Source of the DNA: CALBPI01 sp038529355
GTDB lineage: Bacteria; Pseudomonadota; Gammaproteobacteria; Steroidobacterales; Woeseiaceae
Reading direction: 5' to 3'
NCBI GenBank assembly: GCA_038529355.1
Contig: JBCBDU010000007.1
Location: 57,580-121,579, forward strand
DNA length: 64,000 nt
Position numbers and translations under genes: made by a program. The notes beneath the pieces are model-generated. The model searched no databases. It was given only the letters and a program-made list of their open reading frames with translations, and was not told the DNA's origin. Of this stretch, positions 1-9,180 are shown in pieces (position 1 is the stretch's first letter; every line of letters begins with the position of its first letter).

Positions 1-29
1 GCATCCGCTGTCGCTGCCATGCGCCCGGA

Positions 30-527
30 CTAAAGTACCGGGTAAACGGTTTCCAGCGAGGGCTTGTACGGGCACTCGGCGCGCTTGGTTTTGACGCCCT
101 TGGTTTCCCAGAACATCTCGGCGAACTCATTGCACAGCTCGACCAGTTTCAGCGCATCAGCGCGATCGACGCCTTGCTTGCATTTGCTGCCGGTCAGCAT
201 GATGTTGTGCACCAGTTCATGCGCGTTCGGGTGTTTCTCAAACTGCGGTGCTTTCAGATAGTCGCCCCAGATCACACGCACTTCATGCTTGACGTCTTCG
301 GCGTGTTTCTCTTTCTGTGCGACACAGCGGGCCATGGCGTTTTGGTAGGCCAGATTGCTGTCGGGTTTGTGACTCTCCCACTCTTCCATGATGTCGATCA
401 TGCGCACAACGGTCAGCGCAGAAATCAGAATGGGCGCAGGATCGTAGATCGCGCAGGGCACATCACAGTGTGCGGCAACCGGGGTTGCCTTGTTGCTCAA
501 CAGCGTTTTCAAAGCTCGACGTAACAC
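30..527 (-). CDS. sodN: Nickel-containing superoxide dismutase (SodN)
   Basis: Dismutes superoxide to peroxide and oxygen with a Ni ion held by an N-terminal hook. The hook is visible as HCDVPCAIY, with His20, Cys21 and Cys25 as expected ligands and Tyr28 matching the conserved tyrosine. The later segment WGDYLKAPQFEKHP and the FWETK motif are also typical. The GTG at 527 is chosen because AAGGAGA lies 7-8 bases before it; the upstream ATG at 545 has no such site. This leaves a 19-residue leader that must be removed to free His1. The mature part (about 146 residues) exceeds the roughly 117 of Streptomyces enzymes because of a C-terminal tail of about 22 residues containing an extra Cys. The gene follows an RND exporter by 38 bases, so co-transcription is likely. 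Confidence 0.93.
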   Translation of the reverse strand: MLRRALKTLLSNKATPVAAHCDVPCAIYDPAPILISALTVVRMIDIMEEWESHKPDSNLAYQNAMARCVAQKEKHAEDVKHEVRVIWGDYLKAPQFEKHPNAHELVHNIMLTGSKCKQGVDRADALKLVELCNEFAEMFWETKGVKTKRAECPYKPSLETVYPVL

Positions 528-534
528 GTTGGAA

Positions 535-541
535 TCTCCTT
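535..541 (-). promoter_or_regulatory. Shine-Dalgarno site deciding the sodN start
   Basis: AAGGAGA read on the minus strand sits just upstream of the GTG at 527-525. It lies inside the longer open frame that starts at 545, so it argues for the shorter leader. Confidence 0.75.
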
Positions 542-565
542 GCATCGGGTCACTTATCTGGCCAG

Positions 566-2908
566 CTAGTGTGCCTGAATCGCGGTGGTGGTGCGAGCGC
601 CGAAGCGTTTGTCCAGCCAGATGACGATCGACGGCAGCATCAGCAAATCATAGATCACAGCGCTCGATACGACGATCGCGATCATGACTCCGGAGGTCAC
701 GTTCAGGTTGAAATCCGACGTGGCCAGCACGAGGAAGCCTGCGGTCAGTGTGATAGAGGTGACGATTAGTGCGCGTGACACGGTGCCGATGGCGTAGCGC
801 ATGCTCGCTTCCGGGTCGAGCCCCTGTGCGCGGCGCGCCTGCAAATACTTCGTCAACAGGTACACAGTGTCGTCGACGACGATACCGATCGTCATGCTGA
901 ACACGACAGCGGCGGCCAGATTGATATGACCAACCGCAATTCCCCAGATGCCAAACGCGACCGCCGCGGGCAATAGGTTCGGAATCAGGCTCATGACGCC
1001 AAACATCGTCGAGCGCAGCGTAATGATCAAAGTGATCGTAATCAGCCCAAGCGCAAGCAGCGAACCAGTCAGCATTGCGTTGATGTTGCGTTGGCCGATG
1101 TTAGCCCACGATACATCCGAGCCTGCCCCAGGGGTTCTCAGTGCCGGCGCATTGTCGTCAAACCATCGTTGCGTACGCGCTTCCAGCTCGACGATGCCGC
1201 GCGTGCGCTCGCCGCCAATGCGCACATCAACGCGCATGCGTGAGCGGTCGAAGCTCAGCTGATTGTTCAGATCCAGCCCAAACGGCAACGACATTTCATA
1301 CAGCAGCAAATATTGCGCAGCCAACTCGCGACCGTCCGGCAATACGCGCCAGTCGGCGGCGTCATCATGCAGATCCTGATTCAGTCGCTTCAGCGTTTCG
1401 GTGAATGCGCTGACGTAGATCACCTCCGGCTGCGCGCGCGCCCAGTCCATGAAGCGCTCGACCGTGCGCAGGAAGTCAGGATCCGTGATGCCGTTGGCGC
1501 TGCCACTGTCGAACGAGAAGCTCATCACGAACGGTCCGGTGAGGTTATCAATCGTGAAGTCTGCAGCCTGACGAATCGGCAGGTCGGTGGAGAAATACTC
1601 GATGAAATCGTCTTCGAGCGTGTTGCGCGGCGCAAAGCTGATTAACACCACGGCGACCAGCGCGGAGACGAGGCCGAAACGCCGCCGCTGGGCGACCAGC
1701 ACATCGGCCATGCGGGCGGTCCACCGCTCGCTGGCCAGCGGCTTGCGGTTGAATGGCAACGTCAGCATCAGTGCGGGTAAACACAGCAGCGTGAATATCA
1801 GCGCCATGACGACGCCAATGGCCACCAGATTGCCGAGGTCGCGAAACGGTGGCACTTCGCTGTAATTCAGGCCGAGAAAGCCGATGCCGGTCGTTAGCGT
1901 CGTCAACAAGATCGGTTGCAGATTGATGCGCAGTGCATGGAATGCAGCATCGCGGCGCGTGCTGCCGGCGCGCAGACGAGCGAGGAATACGCTCAACATA
2001 TGCACCGCATCGGCGACCGCCAACGTCATGACGATACTCGGTACGGCGACGGTGGCGGCGTTCAGGCGAAACCCCAGATAACCGCCGATGCCCAGGGTTG
2101 AGATGATGCTGGTCGCGACAATCACCAACACGGCAGCGGTCGCCGAGGCGGAGCGCAACGTCAGTGTCAGCAGCACGATAACAATCGCGACCACGATCGG
2201 GATAAAGCGGAAGAAATCACTGATCGACAGTTCGTCAAAAGTCTGGTCACCGATGACCGACCCGAGCAGGTACAGATCGATGTCAGGGTACTGCGCGGCA
2301 AAATTACGACGCAGGGCGCGCGCGTGTCCGGCGATCTCGGGGACGGCCACCTCATCGTTTTCGGGCATGTTCAGCATCACGCTGACGGCGGCAACGTGGC
2401 CGCTCGGTGACACCCAACGGTGAATCAGTTCAGGCTCGCCAAGCGCAATGACGCGAATCTGTGCCAGTGCGTCGCTGTCGAGTGCTCGATCTTGTGGAAT
2501 CAGGTCGCTGACCCGTAGTTCATCGTTGGCTGCCACGGTGTGCTGGTAGTTGCTGAGAGAGTCGACGCGCTTGGCGAAGGGCACTTGCCAGCCGACGTCG
2601 GTCAACGCATGCAGCAGCGCAACAGCATCGGGCGTGAAGACATCGCCGGACTTCGGCGCTATCACGAACATGACGTTGTCGGTGCTACCAAAGTCTGCGT
2701 TGAGCGCCTGTTCGGCGATGTAGTTCGGGTTCGCGTCATCGAAGAACACCGACTCGTCCGTCTGCAATGACAATCGCAATGCGCCTGCGCCCAGCATTAC
2801 AACCAGCACGGCGGCGAGCAACAGCGCGGCTCGCGCATGCGCGATCAACGCGTTGCACATTGCCTGCGCCCGAGCGCTGCTGCGGTCGGCTGATGGGTAG
2901 GTGGACAA
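566..2908 (-). CDS. RND/MMPL-family membrane exporter
   Basis: A 780-residue RND-superfamily transporter of the single-gene MMPL/SSD type. One membrane helix lies near the N terminus (about 25-48), followed by a large periplasmic loop and a block of five to six helices (about 235-390). The pattern then repeats with a second loop and a C-terminal helix block (about 625-770), the classic internal duplication. The substrate cannot be read from sequence; relatives export lipids, hopanoids or hydrophobic compounds. The first codon at 2908 is TTG; an ATG at 2860 just before the first helix is an equally good start. The gene is followed closely by sodN, an unusual partner. Confidence 0.85.
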   Translation of the reverse strand: MSTYPSADRSSARAQAMCNALIAHARAALLLAAVLVVMLGAGALRLSLQTDESVFFDDANPNYIAEQALNADFGSTDNVMFVIAPKSGDVFTPDAVALLHALTDVGWQVPFAKRVDSLSNYQHTVAANDELRVSDLIPQDRALDSDALAQIRVIALGEPELIHRWVSPSGHVAAVSVMLNMPENDEVAVPEIAGHARALRRNFAAQYPDIDLYLLGSVIGDQTFDELSISDFFRFIPIVVAIVIVLLTLTLRSASATAAVLVIVATSIISTLGIGGYLGFRLNAATVAVPSIVMTLAVADAVHMLSVFLARLRAGSTRRDAAFHALRINLQPILLTTLTTGIGFLGLNYSEVPPFRDLGNLVAIGVVMALIFTLLCLPALMLTLPFNRKPLASERWTARMADVLVAQRRRFGLVSALVAVVLISFAPRNTLEDDFIEYFSTDLPIRQAADFTIDNLTGPFVMSFSFDSGSANGITDPDFLRTVERFMDWARAQPEVIYVSAFTETLKRLNQDLHDDAADWRVLPDGRELAAQYLLLYEMSLPFGLDLNNQLSFDRSRMRVDVRIGGERTRGIVELEARTQRWFDDNAPALRTPGAGSDVSWANIGQRNINAMLTGSLLALGLITITLIITLRSTMFGVMSLIPNLLPAAVAFGIWGIAVGHINLAAAVVFSMTIGIVVDDTVYLLTKYLQARRAQGLDPEASMRYAIGTVSRALIVTSITLTAGFLVLATSDFNLNVTSGVMIAIVVSSAVIYDLLMLPSIVIWLDKRFGARTTTAIQAH

Positions 2909-3022
2909 AGCTTGACGATTCCGGTGCGTAAATGTGACGTCGCGTCACTGCAAATGTAAACAATTGTGCGGAACGGCCCAAATGCTGGCAACGAGGCGCG
3001 TCGCTCTCTACACTCTGCGAGT

Positions 3023-3457
3023 ATGAGTATAACTAGAGTGGGCGATCAAGCCGCCGAGCAGGAAATCGTGTTTGTCGATGATATGCCGCAGTTGCTGACT
3101 ATCGCCGAGCAGATGCTCAAAAAACTGGGGCACAAGGTGCGCTGTTTCGCGAATCCGGTGGATGCGCTCACCTACATCAATGACGCTGCAGATCAGGTTG
3201 GTCTGTTGATCACGGATCAGTCGATGCCGTGCATGACAGGTCTGGAATTGATTGGCGCTGTCCGTGAGTTACCGGCGCGCCCGTCTACGGTGTTGTCCAC
3301 GAGTGTGCCAGAGGCTTCGACAGTCGCTGATTATTTGGCTCACGGCGTCGATGCGGTGCTGCCCAAACCCTTCACGATGAGTGAACTCGAAACGGTCGTG
3401 CGCAAACAATTCGAATTGCAGCCGGATGGCCAGCAACCGCGCGTCAGTGGCGGTTGA
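3023..3457 (+). CDS. Stand-alone response-regulator receiver protein
   Basis: A 144-residue protein made of one CheY-like receiver domain with no output domain. The acidic pocket is FVDD (Asp17-18), the phospho-acceptor is Asp65 in TDQSMP, and the conserved Lys is in PKPF near the C terminus. The ATG at 3023 is preferred because the open frame upstream looks non-coding; no strong ribosome site is visible. Its end overlaps the next gene by about 32 bases. No histidine kinase is nearby, so its partner is unknown. Confidence 0.85.
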   Translation: MSITRVGDQAAEQEIVFVDDMPQLLTIAEQMLKKLGHKVRCFANPVDALTYINDAADQVGLLITDQSMPCMTGLELIGAVRELPARPSTVLSTSVPEASTVADYLAHGVDAVLPKPFTMSELETVVRKQFELQPDGQQPRVSGG

Positions 3458-4805
3458 CAGCGCCCGACTGACCCAAGGCTCGGTTCCCGGGCACCTGTTC
3501 GCGATGGCTGCACCGATGCTCGGTGGCATCATCGCAACGATGGCGTTCAACGCCGTAGACACATTCTTTGTCGGTCGCCTCGGTGCGCAAGAACTTGCCG
3601 CCATGAGCTTTACCTTTCCCGTGGCCATGATCGTTACCGCGGCGTCCATTGGCCTGGGCGCTGGTGCGTCGTCAGTGATTGCACGCGCACTGGGCGCCGG
3701 AGACGCAGCCCGTGTTCGACGTCTGACAACTGATGCTTTGATGTTGGGTCTAATCGTTGCGGTCACGCTTGCCGTTACGGGCTGGCTGCTGCTGGAGCCA
3801 ATATTCACGACTCTCGGCGCATCCCCGGCATTGACGGGGCAAATCGCCCGATATATGACGCTATGGTTTGCCAGTGCGCCGTTACTGGTATTGCCTATGG
3901 TTGCGCATGGTGCCATTCGCGCAACCGGCGATACGCGCATTCCGATGTGGATCATGATCGGTGGCGCACTGTTGAACGCCGCACTCGATCCGCTGCTGAT
4001 CTTCGGTCTCGGGCCGTTCCCGCGCCTGGAGCTGGAAGGCGCAGCGCTGGCCTTACTGATCGCGCGTGGTGTGATGTGCGCCGTCACGCTGTACATCTTG
4101 ATCGTTCGGCTGCACATGGTTGATCTTGCCCGCCATTCGTTGGGCGTTGTGATCCGTTCGTGGCGCGCGATCCTGCATGTGGGTATCCCGGCAGCCGGCA
4201 CCAACATGATCATCCCGCTATGTACCGCAATCGCGACGGCGATGCTGGCGACATATGGCGCCGATGTCGTGGCCGGCTTCGGTGTGGCGTCACGCATCGA
4301 GTCGCTGTCGCTGGTGGCGTTCTATGCGCTGTCGGCGGTGATCGGGCCAATGCTCGGACAGAACCTTGCCGCCAGAAAAAACGCGCGCCTGCACGCCGCG
4401 TTGAATAGCAGCGCGATCTTTTGTGCCGCTTTCGGCGTCGTGCTTGCGCTGCTGCTGTTCATTGCCGGTAAGCCGTTTGCCGGACTGTTTTCCACCGATC
4501 CCGTCATTGTTGATGTTGCTGCCAGGTATTTGTGGATTGTGCCGCTCAGCTATGGCGCTGCCGGTCTGGTCATGACCGCTAACGCCGGTTTCAATGGTAT
4601 CGGTCAGCCGTTGCCGGCTGTCGTTGTGTCAGCATCGCGCATGGCGCTGGTATATCTGCCGCTGGCGTGGTTGCTCAGTGCGTGGCTCGGGTTCCCGGGT
4701 ATCTTTGTCGCCTATGCCTGCGCTAATCTCATCTGCGGTATCGGCGCGTTTTTCTGGCTGCGCCGACGCATTGATCGCGTATCACTGTTGGGAGCAACGT
4801 CATGA
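3426..4805 (+). CDS. MATE-family multidrug efflux transporter
   Basis: A 459-residue, 12-helix MATE exporter with two homologous six-helix halves. It opens with the motif PGHLFAMAAPMLGG and an early VDTFFVGRLG segment typical of the NorM/MepA branch. Members export cationic drugs or metabolites against Na+ or H+. The ATG at 3426 lies inside the end of the receiver gene, and the stop overlaps the start of the DUF4345 gene as ATGA, so the three genes look translationally coupled. Substrate unknown. Confidence 0.88.
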   Translation: MASNRASVAVDSARLTQGSVPGHLFAMAAPMLGGIIATMAFNAVDTFFVGRLGAQELAAMSFTFPVAMIVTAASIGLGAGASSVIARALGAGDAARVRRLTTDALMLGLIVAVTLAVTGWLLLEPIFTTLGASPALTGQIARYMTLWFASAPLLVLPMVAHGAIRATGDTRIPMWIMIGGALLNAALDPLLIFGLGPFPRLELEGAALALLIARGVMCAVTLYILIVRLHMVDLARHSLGVVIRSWRAILHVGIPAAGTNMIIPLCTAIATAMLATYGADVVAGFGVASRIESLSLVAFYALSAVIGPMLGQNLAARKNARLHAALNSSAIFCAAFGVVLALLLFIAGKPFAGLFSTDPVIVDVAARYLWIVPLSYGAAGLVMTANAGFNGIGQPLPAVVVSASRMALVYLPLAWLLSAWLGFPGIFVAYACANLICGIGAFFWLRRRIDRVSLLGATS

Positions 4806-5188
4806 CTTTCGCGAAAATTGTATTGTGGCTGTTTGGCCTGATCACACTCGCCTTCGGCGCCTATTCACTGGTTGCGCCCGAGCAGCTGGCGCAACTGACG
4901 CAGTATGATTTGCGCTCCAGCGGCGCGATCACAGAAATCCGCGCTTTCTACGGTGGCCTCGAGTTGGGCCTGGCGGCATTCTGGATTGCCGGCGCGCTGA
5001 AGCCGTCGTTGCTGCGCGCAGCGCTGGTTTCGATGATCCTGGTGTGGTCAGCCGTCGCCGCCAGTCGTGTGTTCGGGTTGATTATTGATGACAGCCTGAC
5101 GTCAACGATGATCATCGTGCTGGTGTCTGAAGTGCTAGGCGCGGCGCTTGCGTTTATCGCGCTGCAGCGTTTGCCGGCCAGTCCGTGA
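4802..5188 (+). CDS. DUF4345-type small membrane protein
   Basis: A 128-residue protein with four predicted membrane helices. The central segment with RAFYGGLELGLAAFW is the signature I associate with DUF4345 proteins, whose function is not known. It is coupled to the MATE gene by an ATGA overlap. It runs convergently into the next MATE gene, and the two coding regions share about 35 bases at their 3' ends. Confidence 0.8.
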   Translation: MTFAKIVLWLFGLITLAFGAYSLVAPEQLAQLTQYDLRSSGAITEIRAFYGGLELGLAAFWIAGALKPSLLRAALVSMILVWSAVAASRVFGLIIDDSLTSTMIIVLVSEVLGAALAFIALQRLPASP

Positions 5189-6470
5189 TTGGCGGTTGGT
5201 TGATGCGGCGGCGATAAATCAACGCCATGCCCGATGCGCGCGCGGTCATGAAGGCGGTAAACGATAGCCACAGTCCGTGGTTGCCCAGTGCGTAGCTGAG
5301 CCACCACGTTGGCACGAACACGACGATTGCGCTCACGACCATGACATTGCGCATCTCGCGCGCCCACGTCGTGCCGACGAACACACCGTCGAACAGAAAG
5401 CTCCAGACGCAGATCAATGGCGCAACTATCATCCAGGGCAGGTATTCGCGTGCGTTGATGCGCACGGTGTCGATGCTAGTCAACAGGTCAATCAACAGCG
5501 GACCGCCGGCGGCGAAGACGATGACGAACAACCCGGCCGTCGCCAGTGACCAGATCAGACTGGCGCGCACGGCATCGCGCAATGCGCGGCGGTTGCGCGC
5601 ACCCCACGCTTCGCCGACCAGCGCTTCTGCAGCTTGCGCAAGACCATCCAGCGCATAGGACAGCACGTAAAACAGGTTCATCAAGATCGCGTTGGCGGCA
5701 ATGACCGCTTGCCCGAAGCGCACCCCTTGCGAGGTAATGAATGACAGCGTGCCGATCAGCGCCATCGTGCGCACAAAGATGTTGGCGTTGACGGCAAAGA
5801 AGCCGCGATAGGCGCGGATTGTGGTCAGCGCGCGTTGCTGCCACTGCCCGGGGATTGTGTTCAGTTTGCGGGCAACCAGCCACAAACCGACGACGTTACC
5901 GGACGCTTCGGCCACCACCGATGCCAGAGCGACACCGTCGCTGCGCCAGCCCAGACCGTTTACGAGCAGCAGGTCGAGCACGATGTTGACGCTGTTGCTG
6001 GTCAGCACGAGCAAGAGCGGTGAGCGACCGTCTTTGACGCCGATGAACCAGCCGATCAACACGTAATTGATCAGCGTAAATGGTGCGCCGAGAATCCGGA
6101 TGTCGAAGTAGATGGCTGCGGCCGCCGTCGTATCGGCATCGGCGGCCATCAATTGCCAGGCAAGTGTGCCGATGGGCTGGCGCAACAGGATCAACGCCGC
6201 GGCAATGCCCAAGGCGCAGATCAGACCTTGACCGAGCGTCTCGCGCAGCGCATCGCCGTCGTTGCGGCCGAACGCCTGCGCGGTCATACCCGTCGTGCCC
6301 ATGCGCAGGAAATTCATACCCATGAAGATCAGGCTGAACACGGCGCCCGCCAGTGAGACACCAGCAAGGTAACCGGCGCTATCGAGATGACCGAGTACGC
6401 CGGCGTCGACCATGCCGAGCAACGGCACGGAAATATTCGACAGAATCAGCGGCGCCGCAATGCGCCACAC
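5154..6470 (-). CDS. DinF-type MATE transporter
   Basis: A 438-residue MATE protein of the DinF branch. It starts MWRIAAPLILSNISVPLLGMVDAGVLGHL, the usual first helix of that branch, and contains the conserved GIKDGR-like loop (here GVKDGRSP). DinF homologues have been linked to oxidative and bile-salt tolerance in E. coli; the substrate here is unknown. It is not closely similar to the MATE gene at 3426. It overlaps the convergent DUF4345 gene at its 3' end. Confidence 0.87.
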   Translation of the reverse strand: MWRIAAPLILSNISVPLLGMVDAGVLGHLDSAGYLAGVSLAGAVFSLIFMGMNFLRMGTTGMTAQAFGRNDGDALRETLGQGLICALGIAAALILLRQPIGTLAWQLMAADADTTAAAAIYFDIRILGAPFTLINYVLIGWFIGVKDGRSPLLLVLTSNSVNIVLDLLLVNGLGWRSDGVALASVVAEASGNVVGLWLVARKLNTIPGQWQQRALTTIRAYRGFFAVNANIFVRTMALIGTLSFITSQGVRFGQAVIAANAILMNLFYVLSYALDGLAQAAEALVGEAWGARNRRALRDAVRASLIWSLATAGLFVIVFAAGGPLLIDLLTSIDTVRINAREYLPWMIVAPLICVWSFLFDGVFVGTTWAREMRNVMVVSAIVVFVPTWWLSYALGNHGLWLSFTAFMTARASGMALIYRRRINQPPITDWPANAAAR

Positions 6471-6496
6471 TTGTGCGTGCGTGTCTTTGCCGGGCG

Positions 6497-7699
6497 TCAG
6501 AATGCGTTGACGCCTGTCAGCGCCTTGCCGACCACCAGTTGATGGACTGTTTCGGTGCCTTCATAGGTGATAACGCTTTCCAGATTCAGCATGTGGCGAA
6601 TCGGCACGTATTCCGCGCTGATGCCGCTGCCGCCCAGAATGTCGCGCGCATCGCGAGCGATGTCGATCGCCATGCGAGCATTGTTCCATTTGGCAATAGA
6701 GACCTGATCGGGTCGCATCTGACCGGCTTCATTCAAGCGTCCGAGTTGCAGCGACAGCAATTGTGCCATCGTAATCTGGCGGGCCATCTCGGCCATGCGC
6801 AATTGAATGCTCTGCGTGTGATTCAGTGGTCGGTCGAACAACACGCGATCTTCGGTGTAGCGCAGCACTTCGTCCAGACACGCCTGCGCGGCGCCGATGC
6901 AACCCCAGGTGATGCCGAAGCGCGCTTTGGTCAAACAGCCTAGCGGGCCGCGCAAACCCGACACGTTCGGCAGTACCGCATCGCCGGGCACGCGCACGTT
7001 GTCGAAAAACAGTGCGCCGGTACGCGATGCACGCAGCGAGAATTTATTGTCGATTTCCTGCACCGAGAAACCGGCGGTTGCGGTCGGCACGATGAAGCCG
7101 CGGATCCCGCCATCAGTCATCGCCCAGATTACGGCGACGTCGGCGATCGGTGCATTGGTGATCCACATTTTCGAGCCGTTGATGACCCAGTCGTCGCCGT
7201 CGCGGCGCGCGTGGGTTTTCATGTTGCTCGGATCAGAACCGCCATGCGATTCGGTGAGACCAAAGCAGCCAATCGACTCTGCCTTGGCCAGTCGCGGTAG
7301 CCAGTGCGCTTTCTGCTCTTCGGAGCCGTAGGCGTGAATCGGGTGCATGACCAGGCTCGATTGCACGGACACAAAGCTGCGCACGCCGCTGTCGCCGCGC
7401 TCAAGTTCCTGGCAAATCAGGCCGTACGTGGTTTGGTTCAGACCGGCGCAGTCATAACCTTCAATGGTGCTGCCAAGCAGCCCAAGATCAGCGATTGGTT
7501 TGATCAACTCGGACGGAAAAGTGTGGTTGTCAAAGTGCTCGCGAATGCCGGGCAGCACCTCGTCGTTAACAAAGCGCGCAACGGTGTCCTGCACCATTGC
7601 CTCCTCATCGCTCAGAGCGCCGCGTACATCGTACAAATCGAGTGGATTGACGCTGCGTGAGCCGCCGGTTTTCGGTGTCAGTGGTGTTGCGCTTGCCAT
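6497..7699 (-). CDS. gcdH: Glutaryl-CoA dehydrogenase-like acyl-CoA dehydrogenase
   Basis: A 400-residue FAD enzyme expected to oxidise and decarboxylate glutaryl-CoA to crotonyl-CoA in lysine and tryptophan breakdown. The FAD/substrate motif is CFGLTESHGGSDP, and the C-terminal YEGTET places the catalytic base at Glu380, as in glutaryl-CoA dehydrogenases. Length matches the family. No other lysine-degradation genes are near, so it stands alone. A different short-chain acyl-CoA dehydrogenase activity is possible but less likely given the overall pattern. Confidence 0.88.
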   Translation of the reverse strand: MASATPLTPKTGGSRSVNPLDLYDVRGALSDEEAMVQDTVARFVNDEVLPGIREHFDNHTFPSELIKPIADLGLLGSTIEGYDCAGLNQTTYGLICQELERGDSGVRSFVSVQSSLVMHPIHAYGSEEQKAHWLPRLAKAESIGCFGLTESHGGSDPSNMKTHARRDGDDWVINGSKMWITNAPIADVAVIWAMTDGGIRGFIVPTATAGFSVQEIDNKFSLRASRTGALFFDNVRVPGDAVLPNVSGLRGPLGCLTKARFGITWGCIGAAQACLDEVLRYTEDRVLFDRPLNHTQSIQLRMAEMARQITMAQLLSLQLGRLNEAGQMRPDQVSIAKWNNARMAIDIARDARDILGGSGISAEYVPIRHMLNLESVITYEGTETVHQLVVGKALTGVNAF

Positions 7700-7831
7700 G
7701 ATGTTGTCCCCGTCTGTGCAGAGCGCGATGGTAGCACGATCCGCTGTGTTTCCAGCTTGTGCAGCGCTGTCTTCGTGATGTCTAAAGCGCGCCTCGGGAC
7801 GCAGCGTATGGCTTGTTTGCCGGGTGATACG

Positions 7832-8299
7832 TCAGCGCATCTGCACCGCGTGATGTACGCGCCACAAAGGCGTCAGCGCGGCGAGTTGCGTGAACTCGAT
7901 CAGGCCGGACAGCGACTTGTTGCGGGTGCTGGCAAGATCCAGACAAAACGCGATGCCGATCAGCGCCGCAGACACGAGGCCAAGGTTAATCGGTTGCAGA
8001 TCAATAGCGTAGACGATGCCGGTGAGCACTGGCACCAGCGGCAGCACAGCGAGTGCGAGCGGCACTGACAGAATGCACTGGTAGATAATCAGCGTCAGCA
8101 GCAACAGTGTTGACCAGTCAAGCAGGCGCGAGATCTGCTGTATTTCGGCCGGCACCGGTAGCGCTTTCATGGCGCACAGGATGCCGAGCACGAACGACAG
8201 CGCAGCAATGTCATGCAATGGCGCATAGCGACGATTCTGGTAGAGCCGGTCATAGCGCTCGATCCAGTGTTTTAGCGGTGCATTGGCAGTATCTGACAT
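7832..8299 (-). CDS. Unrecognised small four-helix membrane protein
   Basis: A 155-residue protein with a hydrophilic N terminus and roughly four hydrophobic segments between about residues 30 and 125. The N-terminal part (WIERYDRLYQNRRYAPLHD) followed by helices loosely recalls the Mpo1/DUF962 family, but the match is too weak to name. It is transcribed away from the OmpA lipoprotein gene, with 138 bases between the starts. Confidence 0.6.
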   Translation of the reverse strand: MSDTANAPLKHWIERYDRLYQNRRYAPLHDIAALSFVLGILCAMKALPVPAEIQQISRLLDWSTLLLLTLIIYQCILSVPLALAVLPLVPVLTGIVYAIDLQPINLGLVSAALIGIAFCLDLASTRNKSLSGLIEFTQLAALTPLWRVHHAVQMR

Positions 8300-8437
8300 G
8301 AGTTTCTCTGGCCTTCGCAGCCATTATCGCGCGTCTGTGCTGTTAAGTCTGCGTTCAGGCAGCCCCCGTAAGCTTAGTGCCACAATTTGGTACCATTTAC
8401 GTAGTTTTCGCAGTGGCTAATCAACAGGAGCCAACTC

Positions 8438-9115
8438 ATGCATACCTCTAAACGAATTATGTCAATTGCAGCGGCAGGGATTGTCAGCATTGTGCTGGCA
8501 GGCTGCACCACGCTTGATCCTTACAGCCGTGAGCAGAAAACCAGCAACGCCACGAAAGGTGCGCTGATCGGCGCGGCTGCCGGTGTTGTTGCAGGTCTGA
8601 TCTCCGGTGACGATGCGGTTGAGCGCCGCCAACGCGCGCTGATCGGCGCCGGTATCGGGGCGCTGGCCGGCGGCTCGGTAGGCATTTACATGGATCGCCA
8701 AGAAGCCGAGTTGCGCGCCGAGCTTGAGTCGACCGGCGTCAGCGTTACACGCGTTGGCGACAACATCACGCTGAACATGCCGGGCAACATTACGTTTGCG
8801 ACCAACAGCAGCGACCTGAATCCGGCGTTCTTTGATGTGCTGGGCTCCGTATCAACGGTGTTGAACAAGTACGAGCAGTCCATTATCGAAGTGGCTGGCC
8901 ATACCGATAGCGACGGCAGCGCCGAATACAACCAGGCGTTGTCCGAGCGCCGCGCAAACACGGTGGCGCGTTATCTCGGTAGCCGCGGCATCATGAACCA
9001 GCGCATTATTGCCGTGGGCGATGGTGAGCGGCATCCGATCGCCGGCAACGACACAGCGGCTGGCAAACAGGCGAACCGCCGCGTTGAACTGACGCTGGTC
9101 CCGCTGACTAGTTAA
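8438..9115 (+). CDS. OmpA-family outer-membrane lipoprotein (YiaD-like)
   Basis: A 225-residue lipoprotein. The signal peptide ends in lipobox LAGC, so Cys22 would be lipidated. A glycine-zipper region follows (about 45-85; GALIGAAAG and GAGIGALAGG), then a C-terminal OmpA peptidoglycan-binding domain (about 115-220) with GHTDSDG and LSERRANTV. It probably tethers the outer membrane to the cell wall. CAGGAG precedes the ATG at good spacing, and a strong terminator follows the stop, so it is a single-gene unit. Confidence 0.93.
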   Translation: MHTSKRIMSIAAAGIVSIVLAGCTTLDPYSREQKTSNATKGALIGAAAGVVAGLISGDDAVERRQRALIGAGIGALAGGSVGIYMDRQEAELRAELESTGVSVTRVGDNITLNMPGNITFATNSSDLNPAFFDVLGSVSTVLNKYEQSIIEVAGHTDSDGSAEYNQALSERRANTVARYLGSRGIMNQRIIAVGDGERHPIAGNDTAAGKQANRRVELTLVPLTS

Positions 9116-9129
9116 GTCGTGGCAAAATT

Positions 9130-9165
9130 AACCGGCCGCAGGATTATCCGGCGGCCGGTTTTTTT
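9130..9165 (+). terminator. Rho-independent terminator after the OmpA lipoprotein gene
   Basis: AACCGGCCGC pairs with GCGGCCGGTT (9130-9139 with 9151-9160). An inner GGA/TCC pair tightens the loop, and a run of T ends at 9165. Confidence 0.9.
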
Positions 9166-9180
9166 ATGGCGTAACGCAGC

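Noticed and set aside
3269..4297. Long open frame of 342 codons on the minus strand opposite the MATE gene
   Set aside because: The forward frame is a clear MATE transporter. The antisense frame has an improbable Ala/Ser/Arg/Thr-rich composition and no motif.
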